The notes beneath the pieces are model-generated. The model worked only from the letters and a program-made list of their open reading frames with translations. It made no database searches and was not told where the DNA came from. From positions 1,967,501 through 2,031,500 of the forward strand of contig NZ_OY763930.1 of the NCBI RefSeq assembly GCF_963667685.1: a DNA stretch of 64,000 nucleotides, given 5' to 3'. Both the position numbers and the translations under genes were made by a program. Source of the stretch: Maridesulfovibrio sp. GTDB taxonomy: Bacteria; Desulfobacterota; Desulfovibrionia; Desulfovibrionales; Desulfovibrionaceae. How positions within the stretch are numbered: the stretch's first letter is position 1; the number at the start of each line of letters is the position of its first letter. Of this stretch, positions 42,745-52,392 are shown piece after piece.

Positions 42745-43467
42745 TTAAGTATGGATGCCGCCGTTAACAGCGATAGTTTGTCCGGTGATGTAGGTGGCCT
42801 TGTCAGAACAGAGAAAGGAGACGACCCCGGCTACTTCTTGCGGTGTGCCTAAGCGTTTCAGCGGAATATGTTCTTTAATCTGGTCCAGAGGGAGTTCCGC
42901 AACCATGTCCGTTGCAATAAAACCGGGAGTGACTGCGTTGACCAGAATATTGCGTTTGGCGACTTCCATCGCAAGCGAGCGGGTGGCTCCAATGAGACCT
43001 GCTTTGGCCGCGGAATAATTTGTCTGTCCGGCAACTCCTGTTTCGCCAGAAGTTGAGGCTATATTAATGATACGTCCGGTTCTTTTACGCAGCATGCGCG
43101 AGACAACTGGTTTGGTTACATTGAAAAAACCGCTAAGATGGACTTGCAGAACCTTGTTCCAGTCATCTGAAGACATCATCATCATGATTGAATCCCGGGC
43201 AAATCCGGCATTATTGACCACAATGTAGGGCACTTCTTTCTCCAGCAGTGGGGAAAGGGTGTTTTCTACTGCGTCTTCGTCTGTGACATCGAATTTAAGC
43301 AGTGTGCACTGGCGTCCTTGTTCGCGGATAGCAGCGGCAGCTTTTTCGGCCCCGGTGTCATCACTGCGGTAGTTTAGCCATATATCGTAGCCGTCTTCGG
43401 CCAGTTGAATAGCAATGGCCGCGCCGATTCCTTTGCTTGCACCAGTAACTAGAGCTATTTGTGACAT
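42745..43467 (-). CDS. 3-oxoacyl-ACP reductase (FabG-like, ApeQ-like)
   Basis: The 240-residue short-chain reductase has the NADPH site VTGASKGIGAAIA, NNAG, Ser in IASTSGETG and the YSAAK active site, ending with a typical GQTIAVNGG. It would reduce the beta-keto group after each extension. It is the first gene of the 20-gene run. Only 25 bases upstream stands a strong terminator of the gene before, so the operon promoter must be tucked in or overlap that gene. Confidence 0.94.
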   Translation of the reverse strand: MSQIALVTGASKGIGAAIAIQLAEDGYDIWLNYRSDDTGAEKAAAAIREQGRQCTLLKFDVTDEDAVENTLSPLLEKEVPYIVVNNAGFARDSIMMMMSSDDWNKVLQVHLSGFFNVTKPVVSRMLRKRTGRIINIASTSGETGVAGQTNYSAAKAGLIGATRSLAMEVAKRNILVNAVTPGFIATDMVAELPLDQIKEHIPLKRLGTPQEVAGVVSFLCSDKATYITGQTIAVNGGIHT

Positions 43468-43492
43468 GATGGGTCCATCAATATTTGTTGGG

Positions 43493-43516
43493 TAAAAAAG
43501 GGGCTTGAGGCCCCTT
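43493..43516 (-). terminator. Rho-independent terminator between the small lipoprotein gene and fabG
   Basis: On the minus strand AAGGGGC-CTCAA-GCCCCTT is followed by six T in all (TTTTTT at 43493-43498 read backwards). It stands just 26 bases before the fabG start codon. Confidence 0.85.
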
Positions 43517-43522
43517 CCTTAT

Positions 43523-43696
43523 CTATATGGCGTCTTCTTTGGTGTTTCTGCCCTGTTTGTAGCCGTCTTTGAATTCTCCAGGCATTTCTTTAACTTCTTT
43601 TACAGCCTGTCCTGTTGCTTTGCCAATTTTCGCACAGCCAAGTGAAGTGGCCATGACTGCTGCAATGATCAGTGCAGCTGCTATTCTAGTGACCAT
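43523..43696 (-). CDS. Tiny lipoprotein (57 residues)
   Basis: The frame from ATG 43696 codes for MVTRIAAALIIAAVMATS then LGCAKIGKATGQ, a lipoprotein signal with Cys 21, and a short charged tail (KEVKEMPGEFKDGYKQGRN). A strong GGAGGAAAC ribosome site precedes it and a terminator follows the stop, so it is real although too short for usual gene calls. The function is unknown. It lies 69 bases after the GGDEF gene and may be co-transcribed with it. Confidence 0.8.
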   Translation of the reverse strand: MVTRIAAALIIAAVMATSLGCAKIGKATGQAVKEVKEMPGEFKDGYKQGRNTKEDAI

Positions 43697-43765
43697 GTTT
43701 CCTCCAGCATGTTTTTATTTAGTTGTCTTAAGTAATCCGGACTCTTGGGAAAAGTCAATTCAGCA

Positions 43766-45250
43766 TCAGAGAGGGCATTCGGTGAATACTGCCAGTCTGT
43801 TGCGACCATGCTGTTTTGCTTCATAAAGGGCGGCGTCAGCAGTTTCGATCATCCGGGACGGAGAAGTCAGGTCTCCGACATTTGCGGCAACACCTATGCT
43901 TATTGTCAGGCGGTGCTCAATTCCGTCATACTCAAACGGGGTGGACTCCACTTTTCGAAGCATTCTTTCGCCGATGGCGGCGGCTGTTTTCTGGGTAGTG
44001 TCAGGCAGGATCAATGCGAATTCATCACCGCCGATTCGGGCCAGCAGATCGTTGCTTCGCAGCTGGGCCTCGCATATCTCGGTCAGGTGGCATAGTCCTT
44101 TGTCGCCGACAGGGTGACCGAAGGTATCGTTCAATTCCTTGAAGTAGTCGATGTCGAAAAAGAGCAGGGACAAGGTTTTGCGCGCACTAAATGAATAGTC
44201 AATAAATTCCTGGAGGCGGTGTTCGAACAGACGGCGGTTGGTAACTCCGGTAAGCGGGTCGGTAACCGCTTCTTCACGCAGTCGCTGTTCTTCTCGTTTG
44301 CGTTTACGGATATCGATCAGGATTCCGGCCAGCTGTTCCGGGTTTCCATTTTCACTGCTGCGCATGTTTCCGATCAGTTCAACCCAGCGCATGTCGCCGC
44401 AGTCAGTGAACAGGCGCAGATCAAAACGGAAAACACCTTCCTTTTCAATAGTCATGTATTTTCTGGCCGCTTTCAGCATGGGGAGCCGATCTTCAGGATG
44501 GATCATGCGCAGGGCTTTATGTAATGAGAATCGCATGTTGTCTGTCGGGACGGGAACAGAATGTAGCAGTTCCGGGGAGCACCAGATCTGCCATGTTTTG
44601 AAATCAAACTCCCATACACTGCTGTCCGTCAGCTGCTTGAGGATGCTGAACTGGCGTCTTTTTGCACTCAGTCTGTCCCGGAGAACGGCATTTGAAATCA
44701 GGTATCCGGCAGTCTTGAGCAGGGCGATCTCTACATCAGACCAGTCATAAGCCCTGCTGCAATCATCAAATCCCAGAGTTCCCCACCACTGGTCTTCCAC
44801 CATTACGGGGATGGTCAGCATGGATTTAATTTTCTGGACTTCAAGGTTGTCCCGCAGCCAGCCGGGTTTGAGCTTGTCCGTGACTATTTTTTGCCATTCT
44901 CCCCGCAGTCTGCTCTGGATGGTTTCCCGGTATCCTTCACGCTCAATTTTATTGGTGAACATACTGAACATGGGCATTCCAAGTTGTTTATAGCGCGGCG
45001 AGGATGCCCATTCGAAAGTATAATTCTGGGTGATATGGGTATCGGTCACTTCGATTGTTTGAAAAATCCAGACGCGGCTGACACCGGTGGCTCTGCCAAG
45101 GGCTTTCAGCAGGTCATTGACTCCGTCTGGCCAGCCTTTACCTGCCGTGAGCTCCTCGGCACTGCGGGCGATAGCCGAGAGTACTGCTGCATTGCTTCCC
45201 TCTTCATAAGAATTGCCTAAATTATCAAAATTTCCGGTTTGAATAGCCAT
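43766..45250 (-). CDS. GAF-PAS-GGDEF diguanylate cyclase
   Basis: The 494-residue protein has a GAF domain (about 25-195, ending LKTAGYLISNAVLRDRL), a PAS domain (about 200-325, with RFDLRLFTDCGDMRWVELIG) and a GGDEF domain (about 330-490) with the DxD segment FFDIDYFKELNDTFGHPVGD and the active site GGDEF. An inhibitory site RSND stands five residues before GGDEF, so feedback by c-di-GMP is likely. No membrane segment is seen, so it should sense a small molecule in the cytoplasm. It makes c-di-GMP from two GTP. Confidence 0.93.
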   Translation of the reverse strand: MAIQTGNFDNLGNSYEEGSNAAVLSAIARSAEELTAGKGWPDGVNDLLKALGRATGVSRVWIFQTIEVTDTHITQNYTFEWASSPRYKQLGMPMFSMFTNKIEREGYRETIQSRLRGEWQKIVTDKLKPGWLRDNLEVQKIKSMLTIPVMVEDQWWGTLGFDDCSRAYDWSDVEIALLKTAGYLISNAVLRDRLSAKRRQFSILKQLTDSSVWEFDFKTWQIWCSPELLHSVPVPTDNMRFSLHKALRMIHPEDRLPMLKAARKYMTIEKEGVFRFDLRLFTDCGDMRWVELIGNMRSSENGNPEQLAGILIDIRKRKREEQRLREEAVTDPLTGVTNRRLFEHRLQEFIDYSFSARKTLSLLFFDIDYFKELNDTFGHPVGDKGLCHLTEICEAQLRSNDLLARIGGDEFALILPDTTQKTAAAIGERMLRKVESTPFEYDGIEHRLTISIGVAANVGDLTSPSRMIETADAALYEAKQHGRNRLAVFTECPL

Positions 45251-45304
45251 CGTTAACTGTGCTTGGTGATTTGTTGTTACAGTTGTCCGAGAAAAAAATT
45301 ATTT

Positions 45305-47620
45305 TTAGGAAACTTTTAAAGTCTTCAAGATTACTTTTTTCAATTCCTCTTCCTCTACAGGTTTCGCGATATAGTCGTCCATACCTTTTTCAATGAACTG
45401 ATCCCGGTCACCTTGCATGGCATATGCTGTAATGGCTACTATGGGAATTCTTTTATTGTGTGCCCCTGCTTCGCCCATCCTGATTGCTTTTGTTGCTTCA
45501 ATACCATTCATCACGGGCATCTGGACATCCATAAGCACCAGATCGAAGTCTTCATATAAGAGTTTCTCTAGCGCCTGATGTCCGTTCCTGACGGTTTCCA
45601 CTGTGAACCCGAGTTGTCTGAGAAATCGCTTGGTGTAAAGCCTGTTAACCTTTTCATCTTCGGCAACAAGTATGCGGTACGTGGTTAATGAAGAATCCAT
45701 ATCCGGCGATGGTTCTTTCGGTTCTTCCGGCGATTCTTCTGCCTCGGGAATTTCAAAAGGTATTGAAATAAAAAAAGTGGTTGTTTTTCCGGGGGTGCTG
45801 TCTACGGCGATATTGCCGCGCATAAGGGTACATAGTCTTTTACAGATGGAAAGCCCCAGCCCGGCTCCTTGATACTGGCGGGTATATCCTTCGCTCGCTT
45901 GTGTAAAAGAGTCGAAGAGAGTGTGAATTTTGTTTTCCGGGATGCCTATTCCGGTATCTTCAACTGAAAAAAGTAATGACTGTTCACCGGGACGGGAGTA
46001 CGGCAGCAAGCTTACTTCGACGATAACGTGTCCTTGGTTGGTGAATTTCAATGCGTTCCCGATAATGTTAGTAAGGATCTGTTGCATCCGGGAAGCATCT
46101 CCTATGAGAGTTCGGGGAAGATCCGGAGCCAGCCTCAGTTCGAGATTGACTCCTGAGTGCCGGGAATTTATTTCAAAAAGTTCAAAGACCTGTTTTACCG
46201 CTTCCGCCGTGCAGAATTCTTCGTGATTAAGGCTGAGCTTGCCTGCCTCGACCCGGGCAATATCAAGAATATCTGAAAGAACGTTATTCAGTCTGCGGGA
46301 AGCCTGTATGGCCGCGTTAATATATTTTTCCTGTCTTTCAACAGGTCTTTCCGTATCCATTAATTGCAGCATGCCCATGATGCCGTTTAGCGGGGTGCGG
46401 ATTTCATGGCTCATATTTGCCAGAAATTCGGATTTGGCCCTGCTTGCTGATTCAGCCTTTTCCCTTTCCTCTTCAACTTTTTCGAGGGCTTCTTTCAGTT
46501 CAGTAACATCACGGACGATGCCTTCCACTGTTACCGGACTGCCGTTGTCATCATAGAAAGGAACGTTACTCTGTTGCAGCCATTTGGTTTGACCGTAGCG
46601 GTCAATGATCTGGTACTCTACCAGAGGAGCCATTTTTCCGTAAGCCATTCCCGTCCATTGCCGCTTCATGTCTTTTTGCCAGTCGGGGTGGATCAGGTCA
46701 AAAAAGAATTGGGAGTTATCATAGAAGTTTCCAGGAGGAAATCCGGTAATTTCCAGACAAGCGGGGCTGATATATTCAAATTGTTTATCCTGAACTGAAA
46801 AGCGGTAAATTATGTCTTTTGTATTTTCCGCCATGATTTTAAAGCGGGCTTCGGTCTTGGTCAGCGCTTTTTCCATTTTTCTGCGCTCTGTAATGTCCTC
46901 AAGGGATGCGATTACTTCTGTTGGGGATTTTCCCTTTTCCACCGGGTTAAAAACCACGCGGAGGTAACTGGTTTTATTGCCGGTTATAGAGGTGTAGAAA
47001 TCTTCGTATTCGGAAGTTTCTCCCGCCAGTGCGTGGCGAAGTGCCGCTTTCATTTTGGCGTTGCTTTGACGACCTGTGTTAAATCCGATCAGTTCTTCTT
47101 TGGTGGCCCCCATAAGTTCAATAAACTTTTTATTGCAATTAATTATGGTCCCGTTTTTGTCGAAATGAAGCATTCCGTGGGGGGAGTGTTCGAAGATAAG
47201 TCTGTGGTGGCGTTCGCTGTCCCTTAACTGTTTTTCGGCGGCCTTGCGGGCGCTGATGTCCCTAAGCGCGGTAACACGAAGTATTCTTCCGTTTTCGGTT
47301 ATGGTTCTTCCCTGAATTTCGCATGGGAACGTTGTCCCGTCCTTTCTTAGAGCGGTGACTTCGTATGGTTCTTCATAATTTGATAAAATGTTATTGATTA
47401 CAGTTTTTCTGTCTTCCGGGATGATCCATTCTGTTCCGAGCCGGCCTACGGCTTCCTCGGAGGAATATCCGAACATGCGTTCTGCGGTGAGATTCTGCTC
47501 CAGGCAAATTCCTTTGTCGGAAATGAAAATAGATTCGAATGTAGCGTCAGATAATCGGCGATAGCGTTCTTCACTGTCTTTGAGATCTTTAGTGTTTTTT
47601 CCCATTTCCCCGGTGATCAT
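45305..47620 (-). CDS. Hybrid histidine kinase with three PAS domains and a receiver
   Basis: The 771-residue protein has PAS domains at about 17-130, 140-255 and 262-385, a coiled linker, the H-box FLANMSHEIRTPLNGIMGML (about 400-420), the ATP-binding domain with NALKFTN, DTGIGIPENK and GAGLGLSICKRL, and a receiver domain (about 650-768) with acid pair AEDE, phosphate site VLMDVQMP and Lys in IAKPVEE. There is no membrane segment. A response partner is not next to it. The start has GGAG before ATG. The signal is unknown. Confidence 0.94.
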   Translation of the reverse strand: MITGEMGKNTKDLKDSEERYRRLSDATFESIFISDKGICLEQNLTAERMFGYSSEEAVGRLGTEWIIPEDRKTVINNILSNYEEPYEVTALRKDGTTFPCEIQGRTITENGRILRVTALRDISARKAAEKQLRDSERHHRLIFEHSPHGMLHFDKNGTIINCNKKFIELMGATKEELIGFNTGRQSNAKMKAALRHALAGETSEYEDFYTSITGNKTSYLRVVFNPVEKGKSPTEVIASLEDITERRKMEKALTKTEARFKIMAENTKDIIYRFSVQDKQFEYISPACLEITGFPPGNFYDNSQFFFDLIHPDWQKDMKRQWTGMAYGKMAPLVEYQIIDRYGQTKWLQQSNVPFYDDNGSPVTVEGIVRDVTELKEALEKVEEEREKAESASRAKSEFLANMSHEIRTPLNGIMGMLQLMDTERPVERQEKYINAAIQASRRLNNVLSDILDIARVEAGKLSLNHEEFCTAEAVKQVFELFEINSRHSGVNLELRLAPDLPRTLIGDASRMQQILTNIIGNALKFTNQGHVIVEVSLLPYSRPGEQSLLFSVEDTGIGIPENKIHTLFDSFTQASEGYTRQYQGAGLGLSICKRLCTLMRGNIAVDSTPGKTTTFFISIPFEIPEAEESPEEPKEPSPDMDSSLTTYRILVAEDEKVNRLYTKRFLRQLGFTVETVRNGHQALEKLLYEDFDLVLMDVQMPVMNGIEATKAIRMGEAGAHNKRIPIVAITAYAMQGDRDQFIEKGMDDYIAKPVEEEELKKVILKTLKVS

Positions 47621-47884
47621 CTATTCTCCAAAAGTATATTGTTGAAAATATGATTGATGATAGTAGATGTACGATACAAAAAAAATTAAGTATTGTGAAT
47701 TGGTTGTGAATTGATTTTATGAAACATGGTTTGAGTTTTCGACGTCTTTTTGTTTTCGTTATAAATGATTGTAATTGATACAGTTGCTTAGTGATTGTAT
47801 ATGGTTAGTAAAGGTGGTTATATTATTTGTGTTTAAAGATATTCCGCTTTGCCTGTGAAGCCATTTTTAATATTGGAGATTGTA
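47621..47884. other. AT-rich gap between divergent kinase and efflux genes
   Basis: This 264-base gap must contain promoters for both directions, but I see no clear known box. No gene or RNA was recognised in it. Confidence 0.5.
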
Positions 47885-49039
47885 ATGACTAAAAAATGTA
47901 TTCTAGTAGCTATGCTCGGTGCTGTAATAATGTTTCTGCTGCTGTGGGCAAGCGGTTATTTCAAGTCTGGAATTATTGAAAATGGCAGGATTGTTTCTTC
48001 TCGCGGAGCAGAAGATCCTGCGCGGACAGCACAGGCTGAAGTTGTTTCCGTGCCGGTAGTTTATGAAGCGGTCGGGACTGTTCGTCCGGAGACGGAAGCA
48101 TCCATTGAAGCACAGGTTACCGGAAAAGTGCTTAAAGTGATGGTCCGTTCCGGGCAGAAGGTTGCCAAAGGTGATCCCCTGATTGTGATGGACAGCCGTG
48201 AATTTGAAACCAGACTGGAGAGTGCCCGGCAGGGGTTGAAATCAGCACAGGCTTCCGAGCGGCAGGCGCGTGAGGCTATCAATGCAGCAAGGGCTGATGC
48301 CGATACAACAACAGCCACATGGAAGAGGATGAAAAAACTGTTTGCAAACAAGGTCGCCACTAAGGATGAGCTGGAACGTGTTGAGGGCGCATATCTCAAA
48401 GCCAGGGCAGCCCTGGCTCAGGCAGAGGACGGGCTGGACGCCGCTGACGCAAGGGTGCGTCAGGCCCGCAAGGGTGTTGAAGAAGCCGAAATCGGACTTG
48501 GGTATACAACTATCAAGGCTCCGGCTGATGGTGAGGTTTCCAAGCGTATGGTTGAAGCGGGGGACCTTGCTTTTCCCGGCAAGTCCCTTCTCCTGATTCA
48601 GACCGGTGGAGTGCTGCGTCTGGAAGCACTTGTCCGGGAAGGGGTCATCGGGAAGGTCCGCATCGGGCAGAAGCTGGATGTTGATATTCAGGCCCTCGGC
48701 GAACGGGCAGAAGCTGTGGTTGAGGAGGTTGTTCCTTCTGCCGACCCCCTGACCAGAACCTTTCTTGTCAAGGCTGGGTTGGAGCCGTTACCGGGACTTT
48801 ACCCAGGAATGTTCGGCAGGTTGCTTATCCCGGTGGGAGAAAAAGAGGTGGTTCTTGTTCCGGCAAGGGCCGTTTTCCGCGTGGGACAGCTTGAAACAGT
48901 TCTGACCAGCATCAATGGTAAATGGGAACCGATTTATGTGCGCAGTGGAGCGAAGCATGGTCAAAAGCTTGAAATTCTTTCAGGACTTGGCGGCAATGAA
49001 ACAGTGGGATTCAACCCTGCTGCGGAGGGTGGTCTGTAA
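47885..49039 (+). CDS. RND efflux periplasmic adaptor (membrane fusion protein)
   Basis: The 384-residue protein has an N-terminal membrane anchor (MTKKCILVAMLGAVIMFLLL), a lipoyl half domain (TVRPETEASIEAQVTGKVLK), a long coiled region (about 95-180, rich in Ala, Glu, Arg) and the beta barrel part (ADGEVSKRMVEAGDLAFPGK). I start at ATG 47885 with GGAG before it. It overlaps the transporter gene by one base, so the pair is one unit. No outer membrane channel gene is near, so it would borrow one. Confidence 0.93.
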   Translation: MTKKCILVAMLGAVIMFLLLWASGYFKSGIIENGRIVSSRGAEDPARTAQAEVVSVPVVYEAVGTVRPETEASIEAQVTGKVLKVMVRSGQKVAKGDPLIVMDSREFETRLESARQGLKSAQASERQAREAINAARADADTTTATWKRMKKLFANKVATKDELERVEGAYLKARAALAQAEDGLDAADARVRQARKGVEEAEIGLGYTTIKAPADGEVSKRMVEAGDLAFPGKSLLLIQTGGVLRLEALVREGVIGKVRIGQKLDVDIQALGERAEAVVEEVVPSADPLTRTFLVKAGLEPLPGLYPGMFGRLLIPVGEKEVVLVPARAVFRVGQLETVLTSINGKWEPIYVRSGAKHGQKLEILSGLGGNETVGFNPAAEGGL

Positions 49040-52000
49040 TGCCTTCTTCGTTAAATCCTGAAAAGACACAGGGGCTGATAGCTTCTGCGGTTCGCTTTTT
49101 CCTGCATTCGAAGCTGACCGTGATTCTGGTTATCGCTGCGCTCATTCTAGGGATGGCTGCTGTGCAGCTGACTCCGCGAGAGGAAGAACCGCAGATTGTT
49201 GTACCAATGGCCGATATTATTGTGCAGGTTCCCGGAGCGGGTGTTGAAGAAGTTGAAAAGCTGATTACAACCCCTCTGGAGCGTATTCTGTGGCAGATCG
49301 ATGGTGTGGAATATGTGTATTCAATTTCGCGGCGTGATTCATCCATGGTTACGGTACGTTTCTTTGTCGGTGAGGACCGTGAGGAGTCCCTGATAAAACT
49401 GCACAATGCCATAGCCAAAAACAGCGATATTGCACCGAATATAGCTTCCGGATGGGTAGTCAAACCAGTTGAAATTGATGACGTTCCCATTGTCGCTTTG
49501 ACTCTTTACCCGTCACCGGAGGCTGGACGGACTGATATTTCCGATTTTGAATTGCGCAGGGTTGCTGAAGAATTGGCGTCACGGTTGGCTGAGGTAGAAG
49601 ACTTGTCCCATGTTTCATTGGTTTCGGGGCGCTCCCGTGAGGTTCGGGTGGAGCTTTTGCCCGAACGTATGGCCGGACTTAATATTTCTCCCCTTGAGAT
49701 AGCTTCGGCTCTCAAGGGAGCGGACCAGTCGGCGGTTGCCGGAGCGGTCCTTTCCGGCAATCGGGAAGTCACTGTGTCCGCCAATTCCTTTTTGAATGAT
49801 GCTGCTGAAGTTCGTAATCTGGTGGTGGGGGTATTCAATTCCCGCCCGGTATATCTGGGAGATGTGGCCGAAGTTCATGACGGTCCGCAGGAAGCGGTTT
49901 CCTATTCCCGGATCGGATTTTCCCGCATGTATCTGAGCAGAACCGGAAATGACCCGGAACAGGATTCCCGGCCGGCGGTGACAATTGCTTTTTCCAAGAA
50001 AAAAGGAACAAATGCGGTCAAGGTGGCCGAGGATGTGCTGAAGCGGGCGGAGCAATTGAAAAAGGCGATACTCCCCGCCGGGATAAAGATGGAAGTTACC
50101 CGCGATTACGGAAAAACAGCAGATGCTAAAGTTGATGAACTCCTCGGTTCGCTTGGGTTCGCAGTAATTACAGTAATTATCCTGCTGGCCCTGACCCTTG
50201 GCTGGCGTGAGGCCTCTGTTGTCGCCCTCGCCGTGCCGATCAGTTTTTCACTGGCTCTATTTGTCAATTATCTGTTTGGCTACACTATCAACCGGGTAAC
50301 TCTTTTCGCATTAATCCTCTCTCTAGGGCTGGTAGTGGATGATCCGATCACTAATGTGGACAATATTCAGCGTCATATTCTTATGAAAAAGAAGAAAGCT
50401 TCCGAGGCTACCCTTGATGCTGTTTCCGAAGTTCTTCCGCCGGTAATAATGTCAACGCTGGCGATTATTGTTTCATTTGTTCCACTGTTTTTTATCACCG
50501 GGATGATGGGGCCGTACATGGCTCCCATGGCAGCCAATGTTCCGCTGACCGTTACGTTTTCAACTTTCTGTGCTTTGACAATTGTACCGTGGATGGCCTT
50601 TCGCCTGCTTAAGGATTTGAAACCCGCGGCTGTGTCCGGTGATGCCGGTCCGGGGAGAATAGAAAGGGTCTATAAACGCATAGTCTCACCATTTCTTGAA
50701 TCCAGTTTACGGCGCTGGCTGCTGCTAGTGGTAATTCTGGTCGGGCTGGTCTTTTCCATGGCGCTGGCCGGACTCAGGATGGTTCCGTTGAAGATGTTAC
50801 CCTTCGATAATAAAAATGAATTCCAGATCGTCATTGATATGGATGAAGGAACACCTCTTGAACAGACAGACCGTGTAGTCCGGGAGATGGAACAGGTGCT
50901 TAAAACAGTCCCTGAAGTGACTAATTTCGTTACCTATGCAGGAGAGCCTTCGCCCATGGATTTTAATGGTCTTGTGCGGCATTACTATTGGCGTGAAGGT
51001 GGGCATATGGCCGATATCCGGGTCAACCTGGCGGATAAATCCATGCGTAAAGAACAAAGTCACGCCATTGTGCTCCGCTTGCGCAATGAATTGGAGCAGG
51101 TTGCGAAGCGTAATGATGCGAATATAAAAATTGTTGAATCTCCGCCCGGACCACCGGTGATATCCACCATCACAACGGAAGTCTACGGAGCCGAAGGCCG
51201 CCCTTATTCTGCACTTATTGAAGGCGCGAAGCAGATTGAGGGAATAATGAAAGGGGAGCCCGGGGTGGTGGATATTGATACTTCTACTGAAGCGGACCAA
51301 ACGATGATCGACTTTGTGCTCGATAAGGAAAAAGCGGCATTACACGGCGTAAGTGCCCGGGATGTAGTAGCTACTCTGCAAATGGCCCTTTCCGGTATGG
51401 TCCCGGCCACTGTCCATGAGCATGGTGAGCGCACTCCGCTTCCCGTACGTCTTATCCTGCCGCTTCTGCGCCGGGCGGATGTTTCTTCTCTTGAACAGCT
51501 AAAAGTGCGTACTGCCGAAGGTAGAAGTGTTCCTCTGGCCGAGCTTGGCAGATTGGTCAGAATAAGCAGGGAGCAGCCTGTTTATCATAAAAATCTCAAA
51601 CGGGTGGTTTATGTGTTCGCGGAAATGGCCGGACGCGCCCCGGGTGAGGCTATCCTTGATATGCAGGCTGAACTCAAAAATGATCCGCTGCCGCCTTTCA
51701 TATGGTCCGATTGGGCCGGGGAAGGAGAATGGCAGATTACACTGGATGTCTTTCGTGATCTGGGTATCGCTTTCGGTGCGGCTCTTCTGGGCATTTACAT
51801 TCTGCTTATTGTGGAAACGGGCTCATTTGGGATGCCGCTTCTGATCATGAGTGCCATTCCGCTGACGCTGCTGGGGATCATGCCGGGATTCTGGCTTCTT
51901 AACCTGATCAGTGCCGGAACGGTGCAGGGAATAATTGGTGAAGCTTTTGCCGATCCGGTTTTTTTCACCGCCACAGGTATGATCGGCATGATCGCGCTGG

Positions 52001-52281
52001 GTGGGATTGTAATTCGTAACTCACTTGTACTCATTGATTTTATCCGTCAGTCCGTTGCGGGCGGCATGGCGCTTAAGGATGCGATTATCCAGTCAGGGTC
52101 TGTGCGCTTGCGGCCGATTGCCTTGACTGCGGCAACAACCGCTCTCGGAGCATGGCCTATCACTCTTGACCCGATTTTTTCCGGTCTTGCGTGGGCACTT
52201 ATTTTCGGTCTGTTTGCTTCAACCTTGTTTACCCTGCTGGTTATTCCTGTGGGTTATTATGTTTTCGAGAAAGATAAATAA
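49039..52281 (+). CDS. RND efflux transporter, inner membrane pump
   Basis: The 1080-residue protein has the first helix (FFLHSKLTVILVIAALILGM), a large periplasmic porter domain, helices with the proton relay (LGLVVDDPITNVDNIQRH, aspartates in helix 4), a second porter domain and six last helices. It uses the proton gradient to pump drugs, metals or lipids. The substrate is not clear; the sequence is nearer to the multidrug (HAE-1/AcrB-like) group than to the heavy-metal group. The start overlaps the adaptor stop (TAATG). Confidence 0.94.
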   Translation: MPSSLNPEKTQGLIASAVRFFLHSKLTVILVIAALILGMAAVQLTPREEEPQIVVPMADIIVQVPGAGVEEVEKLITTPLERILWQIDGVEYVYSISRRDSSMVTVRFFVGEDREESLIKLHNAIAKNSDIAPNIASGWVVKPVEIDDVPIVALTLYPSPEAGRTDISDFELRRVAEELASRLAEVEDLSHVSLVSGRSREVRVELLPERMAGLNISPLEIASALKGADQSAVAGAVLSGNREVTVSANSFLNDAAEVRNLVVGVFNSRPVYLGDVAEVHDGPQEAVSYSRIGFSRMYLSRTGNDPEQDSRPAVTIAFSKKKGTNAVKVAEDVLKRAEQLKKAILPAGIKMEVTRDYGKTADAKVDELLGSLGFAVITVIILLALTLGWREASVVALAVPISFSLALFVNYLFGYTINRVTLFALILSLGLVVDDPITNVDNIQRHILMKKKKASEATLDAVSEVLPPVIMSTLAIIVSFVPLFFITGMMGPYMAPMAANVPLTVTFSTFCALTIVPWMAFRLLKDLKPAAVSGDAGPGRIERVYKRIVSPFLESSLRRWLLLVVILVGLVFSMALAGLRMVPLKMLPFDNKNEFQIVIDMDEGTPLEQTDRVVREMEQVLKTVPEVTNFVTYAGEPSPMDFNGLVRHYYWREGGHMADIRVNLADKSMRKEQSHAIVLRLRNELEQVAKRNDANIKIVESPPGPPVISTITTEVYGAEGRPYSALIEGAKQIEGIMKGEPGVVDIDTSTEADQTMIDFVLDKEKAALHGVSARDVVATLQMALSGMVPATVHEHGERTPLPVRLILPLLRRADVSSLEQLKVRTAEGRSVPLAELGRLVRISREQPVYHKNLKRVVYVFAEMAGRAPGEAILDMQAELKNDPLPPFIWSDWAGEGEWQITLDVFRDLGIAFGAALLGIYILLIVETGSFGMPLLIMSAIPLTLLGIMPGFWLLNLISAGTVQGIIGEAFADPVFFTATGMIGMIALGGIVIRNSLVLIDFIRQSVAGGMALKDAIIQSGSVRLRPIALTAATTALGAWPITLDPIFSGLAWALIFGLFASTLFTLLVIPVGYYVFEKDK

Positions 52282-52392
52282 GCAGAGTTGACTTACATCA
52301 TATTAGATCAACTCTATATGTGTGAAAAGGGAGCCGTGGTGGTTGAGAAATCAACCGGAACAATAAAACCGACCAATTGTATGGAGGTCGAT

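Noticed and set aside
52288-52392. Longer N-terminus for the cupin gene
   Set aside because: A GGAGG site stands right before ATG 52393, and the upstream part has no cupin features.
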